Below, piece by piece: positions 17,203 through 25,906 of a DNA stretch of 25,906 nucleotides; the first letter of the stretch is position 1; each line of letters opens with the position of its first letter. Position numbers and translations under genes: made by a program. Below the pieces are notes generated by a model. The model saw only the letters and a list, made by a program, of their open reading frames with translations, had not been told where the DNA came from and did not search any database. Source of the DNA: Silene noctiflora (lineage: Eukaryota > Streptophyta > Magnoliopsida > Caryophyllales > Caryophyllaceae); contig VHZZ01000024.1 of assembly GCA_009801015.1 (NCBI GenBank), forward strand, positions 217,924 to 243,829, read 5' to 3'.

Positions 17203-20200
17203 ATGGCTTATAGGCGTAGCATTTGTACCCGAGCTACCCTTTTCGCCCGTCGATTTAACCCTTCATTTACTTACATTTCCCATGATCGCGATGATAATAA
17301 TAATAAGAGGAATGATGAGGGTGGTTGTCGAAAAATCGATGATTTGTTAGCTCAGAGAAGGTGTTTTGGGACTTACATGGGGAATAATTCGGGACCCGGA
17401 AATGTATTTCATAACCAGAGGGCAATTTTGGGTGGAATTGGAAATGGGATTGGTAGTCATAGGTTTATGTCGACTAGTATTGGGGAAGGAGTTGATAAAG
17501 TCGGGTACTTGAGTGATGCTGCTGGGGCTATAACTGATGTATCTACGGAGGTGATAGCTTCTCAAGCTCCGGTTTTGAGTGAAGTTGCAATTGCGGCAGC
17601 AGATTCTGCGTTTCCTGTTGCTGCCTTGCAATATGTGATCGATAGCGTTCACTCTTTTACTGGATTGGGTTGGTGAGAAATGCTCTTCTCTGGTTGTGTA
17701 TTTTTTGACTTTAAAAGTTTTATGCTTTTAAACTGTGGCTGATTTGAGTTTTGTCGCATTCAGGGCAGCGTCAATAGCTCTTACCACGATACTGATCCGT
17801 GGGGCTTCAGTCCCTCTTCTGATCAATCAGCTCAAATCCTCCTCTAAATTGGCGGTATGGAGTTGTTCTGGAAACGTTATAATTTCTGCTGGTTTTTTTG
17901 TGGAAAATTAAGGAAGCCCTTTGTGCATTTATTGTCTGCTATGGTATTTTTCTGATTTTAAAAATTGTGATTACTTTATGGGATGTTGTTTCGTACTTTC
18001 AGATGATGAAACCATATCTTGAAGAGGTTAAGCAGGAAATGGAAGGAAAGGTACGTACATGCAGCTCAATCTTATGTATAATAATATCATTGTATTGTTT
18101 TTGAGCTGTGATTCTTGAGTTGTGACATGAGCTTCAACTGGGATCATACTGGCCTTTGGTTTGATACTAGTAGATTAGTACACGATGCATGATGAATATT
18201 CAACTTTGCATAATTTTGTGGAAAAAAGCAAGAGAGGGTGAGGGTGTTCTGTGCAGCATTTTGCTAGGTGACTGAAAAATTTATTCAATAGCGGATAGCC
18301 AAGGCTAATGAAGGGTTGCAAAAAGCAGCCGATATTTGCCGATACTAGGCTAAGGAAGCCAGTATTAGACAAATGCAACTTATAAGCCATATAAAACAAG
18401 CCGCGATAAACCGTGGCATTAGATGCGCCACCACACTATAGTATGCAATCATGAATCGTGACTATTACTGCAACCTCGATTGATTCTGTGATTTCATAAA
18501 TAATATCTACTATAGCGGCATCTTATCAATGTGGAACAAAGCAGTAGCCTTTTGTTAAATGTAAGGTGTTTGTCTGTAATCCAGAGACTTTCCTGGGAAG
18601 TGGCTGAATTACTTCTGCCCCCATCCCATCGCATTGGAAAATAAATAATTACATAAAAGAGAAACTGAATTACACCTTGTCGGATGTTAATGTTAGACCA
18701 GGTGTAATTGTTTCCCAATTTGGAAGGAGTAGAAACTCAAGAAAAGGCCATGGGCTATCATGATGCAAGACTTATGAAGTAGAACATTATTATCAGTCTC
18801 ACAATATTGCCAAAGGTGCTTCCTTCATAAGTTTGCGTTATAATTTGTATATACTTTTGGTCTTTCTCCTCGAAATCCCGTGCTTTTGGCAACAGCTCAA
18901 CGGTTTCCTTTTTTGTATGTATTTAGTCGTGTTTTTTAGATTTGTATTTGCACTTATCTGACTTAACGCTAATTAGATGTAAGCATATAATACTGTTTTT
19001 TTGAGATTTCTCTTTTACTTTTACAGGCTAATGATCCCGCAGCGATACAGGAGGGTCGACAAAAGATGAAGGCACTTTTCAAACAGTAAGTCAAAAATTA
19101 GGGTTTGAGATATTAGATCTTGATAGACATAGGGGCGCTGTTTGTTTCTCCGTAGCGTAGAGGTTTATTTAAGTCACTGAAACTCGTCTTTTCCAAAATA
19201 CTAATGAAATTTATTTCAGGTATGGGGTTACACCCCTCACTCCGATGAAAGGGATCTTTATCCAAGCTCCAATTTTCATCAGCTTTTTCCTAGCAGTAAG
19301 TTGAAGGTGACAATCTTTCTATTTGATGCAGCGTATTCTCTGAGCAAATATTTATATACGTACCTATTTTACAGATATCAAACATGGCAGAAAAAGTTCC
19401 ATCATTTAAGAACGGTGGAGCATTGTGGTTCACTGATCTTACGACCCCAGATGCTATGTATATCTTTCCTGTTCTGGCAGGGTTGACCTTTCTTATGACC
19501 GTGGAGGTAGCCATTTTATTAGTATATTGTCAACGTTTTCTGCATGCTTGTGCCATTCATGCTGTGCTCTTGTATGGCAATTAGTCTAGCGAGAGACTAT
19601 CTCGAGTTAATATAATCTGAGACAATCCATTAAACCATTAACGTCAACTCCAATTAATTTTCATTTAGGTTGGTCTCATGATATATCGGGACTCGGGAGT
19701 GTCTCATATGCAAAAACTGTGCTTGGATGAAATTTTGTGCATGCAATTGAGTCCTATAATAAATGTTTTAATTTCTTTTCCCACATTGTTTATTGTTTTA
19801 CGTTTTGCAGTTTAATATGCAAGAAGGTATGGAAGGCAATCTTAGTGGTGGCAAAATGAAAATGTTTGCAAGAGGTCTAGCTGTTCTTACAGTTCCATTC
19901 ACCATGAGTTTCCCAAAGGTACCTACTCAATTTCAGCTTTTATCAAAAAATGTATTCGTTTTTTTCCTTCTCTTTAAGAGCGTATTTACCCAATCATCAT
20001 AGTAAACGGATTGCATAATATGCCCATAACATAGATGGAAGTCATGGAAGTGAGGGTCACAATTTAATTTTTTTGTTCCTCTATGCAGGCTGTATTTTGT
20101 TACTGGATTACATCTAATGTCTTCTCCTTTGCATATGGACTTGGTGCGTTCATTGACTTTACAGCTCTGCCCCTTTTTCTTTCGTTCTGCTGTAAATAAG

Positions 20201-20991
20201 CATTGATTATTTGATTACATGTTGAACTTGAGACAATATCATCATACCCACAATTCTTATGATGATAAAAACTTATACTCGTATAGTCGTATGAGATAGT
20301 TTCCAATGTGAGAGCAATCTAGAAACGTAGAAACCCTATAATTTAACATTAAGTCTCTCAAGAGACGGTCTCATAACTGTTGTAGTTCGGAACCTACTCA
20401 ATTAACCAAAAATTTTACCCATCTTTCCACAAAAATCTCTCTAAAGTACTTAGTAATAACTTCCCATTATATAGGTCAGTCTCAACAATATTATAACTGT
20501 TTCATATGAGAATTTGCGATAATCAAATGAGGATATTGTGAGAATTTTGGTTGGTCTCACATGTAAGACCATCTCATACAAGGCTAAGGCTTAGTTAACT
20601 ATGGTTTAAGACTTTAAGGGTCATGTTATTATATGACCATATGATTATGACGGCAATATCCGATTAATATCTAGTGATAATTTTGTAATTGTTTGCAGTG
20701 ATTAAGAGGCCTGGTGTTAAAGAGGCCCTGGGAATCCCCAAAATACCCGTAGCACCACCTAGTACAAATCAAGGCACACAGTCTGATTTTTCACTGTTTA
20801 AAGCGATCAAACAAGCTGCTTCAGGGAACTATCCTGCTATACCTGCTACTTCTGGTCAATCAAAACCGACCAATGACGTGAAAACATCATCATTATCATC
20901 TTCTTCATCGACTGCTGTCCTCAGTCAGAGGATTAAAAGCTTAGAGATAAAGGTGAAGAAAAGAAAGAAAAACAAGAAGGGTAAGATATAA
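17203..20991 (+). CDS. OXA1: Mitochondrial inner-membrane protein OXA1 (YidC/Oxa1/Alb3 insertase)
   Basis: Nine coding exons: 17203-17672, 17764-17854, 18003-18050, 19027-19085, 19220-19295, 19375-19506, 19811-19918, 20089-20143, 20699-20991. All introns are GT-AG and the frame is kept throughout, giving 443 residues, close to the roughly 430 usual for plant OXA1. OXA1 inserts mitochondrially made and some imported proteins, such as cytochrome oxidase subunits, into the inner membrane. Residues 1 to about 40 are rich in Arg and Ser, as in a mitochondrial presequence. Membrane segments lie at about 157-178, 234-252, 275-291, 313-327 and 329-348. R169 in the first (ILIR) fits the conserved groove arginine. 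Family signatures include NMAEKVPSF, WFTDLTTPD, NMQEGMEGN and TMSFPKAVFCYWITSN. The tail is Ser-rich and ends in a Lys-rich stretch (KVKKRKKNKKGKI), the ribosome-binding type of tail. Aataaa signals follow at 21043 and 21401. Confidence 0.96.
18051..19026 (+). other. OXA1 intron 3 (976 nt), longest intron of the gene
   Basis: Between the GTACGT donor and the cttttacag acceptor. I see no gene inside. Minus-strand frames of 74 codons (18175-18399 and 18494-18718) resemble no known protein. Confidence 0.8.
20350..20595. mobile_element. Possible gagacggtctca-type MITE in OXA1 intron 8
   Basis: gagacggtctcataac near 20361 faces taagaccatctcatac near 20564-20579, an imperfect inverted pair about 200 bp apart. 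The interior has further ggtctcac / agtctcaac pieces. A similar gagagactatctcgag to ggtctcatg pair lies in intron 6 (about 19590-19680), and a single accgtctcacac is at 22920-22931. Ends and target duplication were not resolved. Confidence 0.4.
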
Positions 20992-21900
20992 TACACAACC
21001 ATTTTTTTCTCTTCAAGTTAGATAATATTTTTCAGAGCTTTAAATAAAACCTTTTATCATACGGAGTATACAATAATGTTACGATGAGTTTTACTCATGA
21101 TTTTGGCTGCCAACGGCTTCCTTGACGTTTTAAACATCATTTAGTAGTCATTAGTTGTGAATCTTGTGATAAGAATTTAGATGATGTATGTTTCGACTTT
21201 TGAGAAAGTTTTGTCGAGGCAGTAATGTACGTTTCGAAATAAGTCAATTGATAATTCAGATTGCTTATGTTATTTTAATGAAGTAATTTGCTGTAACTTG
21301 TGTATTTTGCAAATGTTGAAGAAGTCGTACATGAACATGCAATCCTGTCAAGTGTGACCTGCATCAAATGTACTGTCATGGAGCTGTACTTGCTCGTACT
21401 AATAAATCGGGTTTATTTGACCAGGGATATATTTTTATCACGTTAGAAATTAATTGTATTTTGATAAACTCGTGCTGATTCGTTCTAATCCTGCATTATT
21501 CACGAATATCCTTTGTCAATTCAATTGTATCCGATAAACTCGTGATGATCTGTAAGTAGTGATTACCAACTTCCGGGATTCGTTTTATAGGGATTTGAAG
21601 GTAAAGGAAGAAAATTTCCGTTGTTGTCATGTTGAATAGCAAGCCACAGTTTACGAATGATTTAAAGATGTTCCGTTTTTCCTCATAAAACAAAAACGTC
21701 GTTTTTTCTCCATTCTTCCTTACCTTCCGTTCATACAGAATTACCGTCGCTGTTCTTCATCGTCTTTTATACAAACAATGTACCAATTTATTGTAGTTTG
21801 GCTACCAATTTATTTAATCAATTAAGGATTTGGTGATTAGTAGTTTGGTATCAGGCTATTTAAAGCAAACATTTTCTTAAACATGCTGGAAATATGACAT
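20992..21900. other. OXA1 3' UTR and intergenic DNA
   Basis: The first 400 bases or so are probably 3' UTR. Beyond it a diverged direct repeat, aattgtat..gataaactcgtgntgat, occurs at about 21452 and 21523. No further gene seen. Confidence 0.5.
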
Positions 21901-21911
21901 TACTCTATATG

Positions 21912-22337
21912 TAGACCTGACAAAAGTAACCCGACCCGAAAAGGCTGACCCGAGACACGAAATGACCCGAACTACATCACCCAAATGTGACCAGGAAACC
22001 CGACCCGACCCGACCCGAACATGACCCAAACTTTTGACCCGTAACTGACCCAACCCGAAAATGACCCGGTTTTGAAACCACTCAACCCAAAAATGACCCG
22101 ACAAAACATAACTCTAATTGAACCGAAAAGATTTGAAATGGTTTTTTCTCTCTTATTAATTGACCCGAAAATGGCCCGACCCAAAATAACCCGACCCGGT
22201 TACCCGAAACTGACCCGATGAACAAACCCGAAAACCGAAATGACCCGAGGCGACCCGAATTAACCCGAAATCAATGAAAGACCCAAACTGATCCGATCTG
22301 AACTGGCCCGACCCGTTGACCCGATTTGTCAGGTCTA
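21912..22337. mobile_element. hAT-type MITE built from GACCCGAA repeats
   Basis: A 426-bp element with 13-bp perfect terminal inverted repeats, tagacctgacaaa / tttgtcaggtcta, and an exact 8-bp flanking duplication, tctatatg (21904-21911 and 22338-22345). Eight bases is the hAT-superfamily target length, and the terminus has the hAT style (TAGRCCTGNCAAA). Almost the whole interior is short units of the form tgacccgaa, cccgaccc and acccgaaa, all reading in one direction. There is no transposase frame. It lies between OXA1 and the acyl-CoA synthetase gene. Confidence 0.88.
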
Positions 22338-22345
22338 TCTATATG

Positions 22346-22932
22346 GTTGTCAATCAGTATTTATGAAACCATGAACATCTTCCAACTTTTAAAGCCCCAG
22401 TTGCCATCACTGGTAAATGCACTCCAAATTGTGGATACAAACTAGAAGAGGATATTAGACAATAGACATCCATTATTTCGAGCCGGAAAAAATACTTTCT
22501 TTTTTATCCGAGTTATTTGTTTGGCAATTCTAGGTTTTGGTGTTTCATCTATTATTGTTTACTTGTAATCCAATAACAACCGGCACAAATGGAAATGGTC
22601 CATTCAATTTTTTTCTTAATTTTTGTGTTAAAAATAAAGGCGATATAATAATTAAAATATTTAATTTTATTTGAGTTCGTCATATTTATAACTGATCCAA
22701 ACACATCATGTGATTCAAAAATGGACCTAGTCCTTGTATTACATCAGAGTTCGCTTATCAACCCCCACGTTAACGTTTCCAATAGTTTTGACCTTGCATA
22801 GTTGCATTATACAACCGGAGTTAAATTTCGGCCCAAATTATAGAATAAAACAATTTCACCTATAAAACGATCATTTTGTTTATTAAAAAAAAAAAACTAC
22901 TCATTTATTAATGTATGAAACCGTCTCACACA

Positions 22933-22971
<39 letters not shown>

Positions 22972-23165
22972 TGATTTAAATAGAATGAAATAGTGGGTGT
23001 AGAATTTCATAGGACGCCACTATCACAATCCAGGTTGCATTGAAAACTAATGCTTTTAATTATACGCACGTCGTCGTATTTCACAATTTATCAAAGATTA
23101 ACTAATTCATCGAGTCTTGCTAAAGACGATAATATCCGTTTTAATCTGAAAAACCGTTCCAATAG
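22346..23165. other. Intergenic DNA upstream of the acyl-CoA synthetase
   Basis: No gene seen. It contains an accgtctcacac motif and a TAA microsatellite and otherwise looks like promoter-distal AT-rich DNA. Confidence 0.5.
22938..22970 (+). repeat. Microsatellite (taa)11
   Basis: Eleven perfect taa units, directly following accgtctcacacaatata. It could serve as a length marker. Confidence 0.95.
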
Positions 23166-23170
23166 TAACT

Positions 23171-23180
23171 CTATATATAT
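23171..23180 (+). promoter_or_regulatory. Probable TATA box of the acyl-CoA synthetase gene
   Basis: ctatatatat lies about 107-116 bases before the ATG at 23287. Transcription would begin near 23205-23210, leaving a leader of about 80 bases rich in C, T and A (cttcttcctct), usual for plant genes. Inferred from sequence only. Confidence 0.5.
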
Positions 23181-23286
23181 TGCCACGGTGAAGGGACATC
23201 CTTTATTTATTCAAATTCTCTGCAACATATTCACAATAAAACTCTTCTTCCTCTTAAAACACAGAGCTCTCCAAGGTTGATCAATA

Positions 23287-25901
23287 ATGGCGGAAAATTC
23301 AAAGAGATTCATCTACGAGGTTGAGCCAGCGAAACCTGAGAAAGACGGCGTACCTTCAATGGGACCTGTTTACCGCAACAATTACGCAAAAGACGGTTTT
23401 CCTCAGCCTCCTAACGGCATGGATACTTGTTGGGACATCTTTCGGTCTCTTTCTTGCTCTTCTCTTCTTCTTTTTTTTTTTTCGACCTTTTCAGCTTTCA
23501 GTTACTCTTTCGCCTTAAATTTTGGTTGGCCTTTGACTTTTTTTCGCGATATTTGACCTTTAATTGTGCTAAATTGAGATATTGCGTGTTAAACATTCTA
23601 CATATTTCTCGTAATTTTTCAGTAAGTGGACTATACTCGCGCTGTATTAGACCGTTGGTTCAATTTGATTGTTTACGTAGCGTCGTAGCCTGCAATCCTG
23701 CATAGTGCATAATACATGTGTATTATAGTGTATTTGATCGTTAAATTATGTTAGAATTTGGACGAAATTCGATGTATGTTTATTTTTATTGTATTGATCA
23801 TACACAGGCATGAAAGTGTTGGTGTATTTTTTTCATCGTCAAATATGTTGGAATTCGGACGAATTTTTCGTGACGGATATGGTTATTTTCCGTGAATTTT
23901 TCATTTTTTGGTCTAAAATGAAGCGTGGGAGTGTCGGACATGCGACACGTGACCAAAATGAAGTCTATGAAACTCAACGACACTGACAACGCCTTGAATG
24001 CCTTATACTGATTTTTTTTCTTTGCTCCCTTCTAACTGTTGCTAGCCCTTTTTAGTCTTATAGCATTAAGTTTTGCTTCCTCGTTGTTCGTCTCGTATGC
24101 TTGATCGTGTGTAGCAATTATGGTACGGGAAACCTACATTTCTGCTTTCTTTCAAGGAGTTATTTTGGTACAAATTCTTATATAAGACAATCTGAATTAT
24201 AGCATTTAACTTGTTAAAAATCATATCCCTTAATGTTGGTTCAAATATAAGCTATACAGTGAAAGTAATTTCTTGGTTTATTTTGCAGCATTTCTGCAGA
24301 GAAATATCCTAACAATCCGATGCTTGGTCACCGTGAGGTTGTGGACGGAAAGGTATGTGGCTCTTGCTTTGCTTACTAAATTAGTATATATGTCTGTATG
24401 ATGTGCCAAGTATAGCTATCTGAAGCTATTCATTCAATATGCACGATCAAGGTTCACATTTGTTTTTCTGTCATGTCATTGCAGGCTGGTAATTATGTTT
24501 GGCTTACTTACAAGGAGGTCTATGACACTGTCATTAAACTAGGAAATGCTATTCGTCATACTGGTGTGGGTGAGGTAATGTCAACATCTCTTCTGGTCTG
24601 AACATTCTCAAGTTTGCTGTGTACTTGTTTAGTTTCTCAATGTTGCCATATTTTTACTGATAAGACAGATTTTGGGTTGTGCTGTCGTAATCTGAGGTTC
24701 GAAATCGATAATAGAGCAAAACCTATTTAAAATGACTGTGGCTCAACCTGTATGCCTATCGCCACTTCTAAGTTAATAGCAAGGCGTTTGAGCCCTTTGA
24801 GGTTTATCTACAATCTGACCCATGAGTCTCTAGGTTAAAGTCAACAGGGCTTTAAGTTAATTTAATTTTTTTTTTACAGATGTGACTTTAGCTTTCATAT
24901 CTACTAGCATTTCAACACTTTGTTGTCTTTGTATGATTTTTGTGCCCGGGTTCTTCCCTCAAAATTGCGTAATTTACTTGTGACCTTGGTGTACAATATA
25001 TGTTGCTGGCAGGCAGGGCGTTGTGGTATCTTTGGAGCAAACTGTCCAGAGTGGGTCATGAGCATGCAGGTACTTTTTCTTTATTTAATGTTGGCAGTTG
25101 CTTTTGGTGCATTATACGATATCAGGGGGTGGCTTCCTTTCTGATTGTGGTTTGGAACATTACATGGTTTCCGCTGGTGCTTCAATTTGGCGTCTCTAAA
25201 AACCGTATATCTGCATTCCTGATCAGTCTGTGCTTTTTAACTAACATAAGAAAAATTGTACAGGCCTGCAATGCCCATGGCCTCTACTGTGTACCGTTGT
25301 ATGACACTCTTGGTATGGCTTTATTCGTTTGATGTTATGCTTGTGAGAATAAATAGAATCAATTCTGTTTAAGTGCTTGATAAGGACTAGCATTATTCTC
25401 ATATCCTGTATTATATTATTGAATGCGATGCTGTGTTAGTGCATTGCGTATTATGCTCTCAAGTCTCTACTGGTTTCTCATCTATGTTACTTATGTAGGA
25501 GCTGGAGCTGTGGAATTTATCATTTGCCATGCAGAAGTAACAATTGCATTTGTTGAAGAAAAAAAGATTTCTGAGGTACATCTTCCACACCGCTTGTTCC
25601 TTTGGGACTCTAAAGTCATTATCGTAAACAGTTTGACTTAACTGACAAGAGTTCTTATGTCTCTTTCTTNTGATGCATTCAGCTTCTTAAAACCCTGCAA
25701 AATACTTCAAAATACTTAAAAAGTAAGTTTCTTATGCTCATGAGCAGATTAATTTTCCATGTCTTCTATCTCTTTGTGAATGGAGTCTTATATTGAGTTT
25801 ATACAGCTTTGGTGAGCTTTGGGAACGTTACNCCTGAGCAGAAAGAAGAAGTTGAAAAATTTGGTCTGAAGATATATGGTTGGAATGACTTTTTGCAACT
25901 G
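23287..25901 (+). CDS. Long-chain acyl-CoA synthetase, LACS4-like, 5' part only
   Basis: Eight coding exons are visible: 23287-23444, 24289-24352, 24485-24574, 25013-25069, 25264-25312, 25499-25575, 25683-25722, 25807-25901. They total 630 nt (210 codons) in one frame with GT-AG introns, and a GTATG donor is at the right edge. The enzyme uses ATP to activate long-chain fatty acids to acyl-CoA through an acyl-adenylate, feeding membrane lipid, wax and storage-oil synthesis at the ER. Matches to the plant LACS group (about 660 residues) include SMGPVYRNNYAKDGFP, GMDTCWDIFR, YPNNPMLGHRE, GIFGANCPEW, CNAHGLYCVPLYDTLG and FVEEKKISE. The AMP-binding signature and catalytic part lie beyond the window. 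LACS3, 4 and 5 are close relatives, so I do not choose a number. One N (25832) is the third base of a Thr codon and does not affect the protein; another (25670) is intronic. Confidence 0.94.
23445..24288 (+). other. Acyl-CoA synthetase intron 1 (844 nt)
   Basis: T-rich start after the GTCTCT donor and a ttttgcag acceptor. It contains two related segments (ttagaatttggacgaaattcg at about 23750 and ttggaattcggacgaattttt at about 23848). Frames running into it from exon 1 are read-through artefacts. No gene inside. Confidence 0.8.
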
Positions 25902-25906
25902 GTATG

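Noticed and set aside
17347-17652. 101-codon frame opposite OXA1 exon 1
   Set aside because: Antisense shadow of the real coding exon.
21877-22184. Minus-strand frames of 70-75 codons over the GACCCGAA repeats
   Set aside because: Repeat-driven Gly/Val/Ser-rich translation inside the hAT-type MITE; no real protein signature.
23321-23705. Alternative frames and read-through of acyl-CoA synthetase exon 1 into intron 1
   Set aside because: The exon 1 to exon 2 junction at 23444/24289 restores the conserved protein; the other frames are artefacts.

Overview
The window is nuclear DNA from a flowering plant. Its genes are split by many GT-AG introns, intergenic DNA is AT-rich, and miniature transposons and tRNA-derived SINEs are common. 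The short motif tacggagtat (near 16208, 16229 and 21061) and GACCCGAA-rich tracts suggest a Caryophyllales-type genome, but that is a guess from memory and was not tested. There is no CRISPR array, rRNA gene, operon or other prokaryotic feature.

Three protein genes are supported, all on the plus strand. (1) A small secreted eight-cysteine lipid-transfer protein starts at 11148. It probably has a 2-kb intron just before its stop codon. (2) A complete nine-coding-exon gene for the mitochondrial inner-membrane insertase OXA1 runs from 17203 to 20991. Its exons sum to 1332 nt, giving 443 residues. (3) The first eight coding exons (210 codons) of a long-chain acyl-CoA synthetase of the LACS4/LACS3/LACS5 type start at 23287 and run off the right edge. 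The three genes are ordinary neighbours; nothing suggests they work together.

Positions 1-11000 contain no gene I can name. The region holds two copies of a Mutator-type MITE (1-152 and 670-856), a 773-bp Mutator-type element with TIRs of about 220 bp (7174-7946), diverged repeats, and weak traces of a minus-strand transcription unit (about 8440 down to 4875). That unit starts near a canonical E2F site and ends in a short coding-like exon.

From 11519 to 13522 the putative lipid-transfer-protein intron contains two Tourist-like elements, another inverted-repeat MITE, a 55-bp retroposed fragment and a SINE. A second SINE lies at 15357-15527, after a 240-base assembly gap (14948-15187). A GACCCGAA-built hAT-type MITE (21912-22337) separates OXA1 from the acyl-CoA synthetase.

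I found no convincing new biological system. The most useful observations concern insertion history: several elements have exact target-site duplications readable by eye, including one insertion nested inside another, and a likely missed splice site changes the lipid-transfer-protein model.
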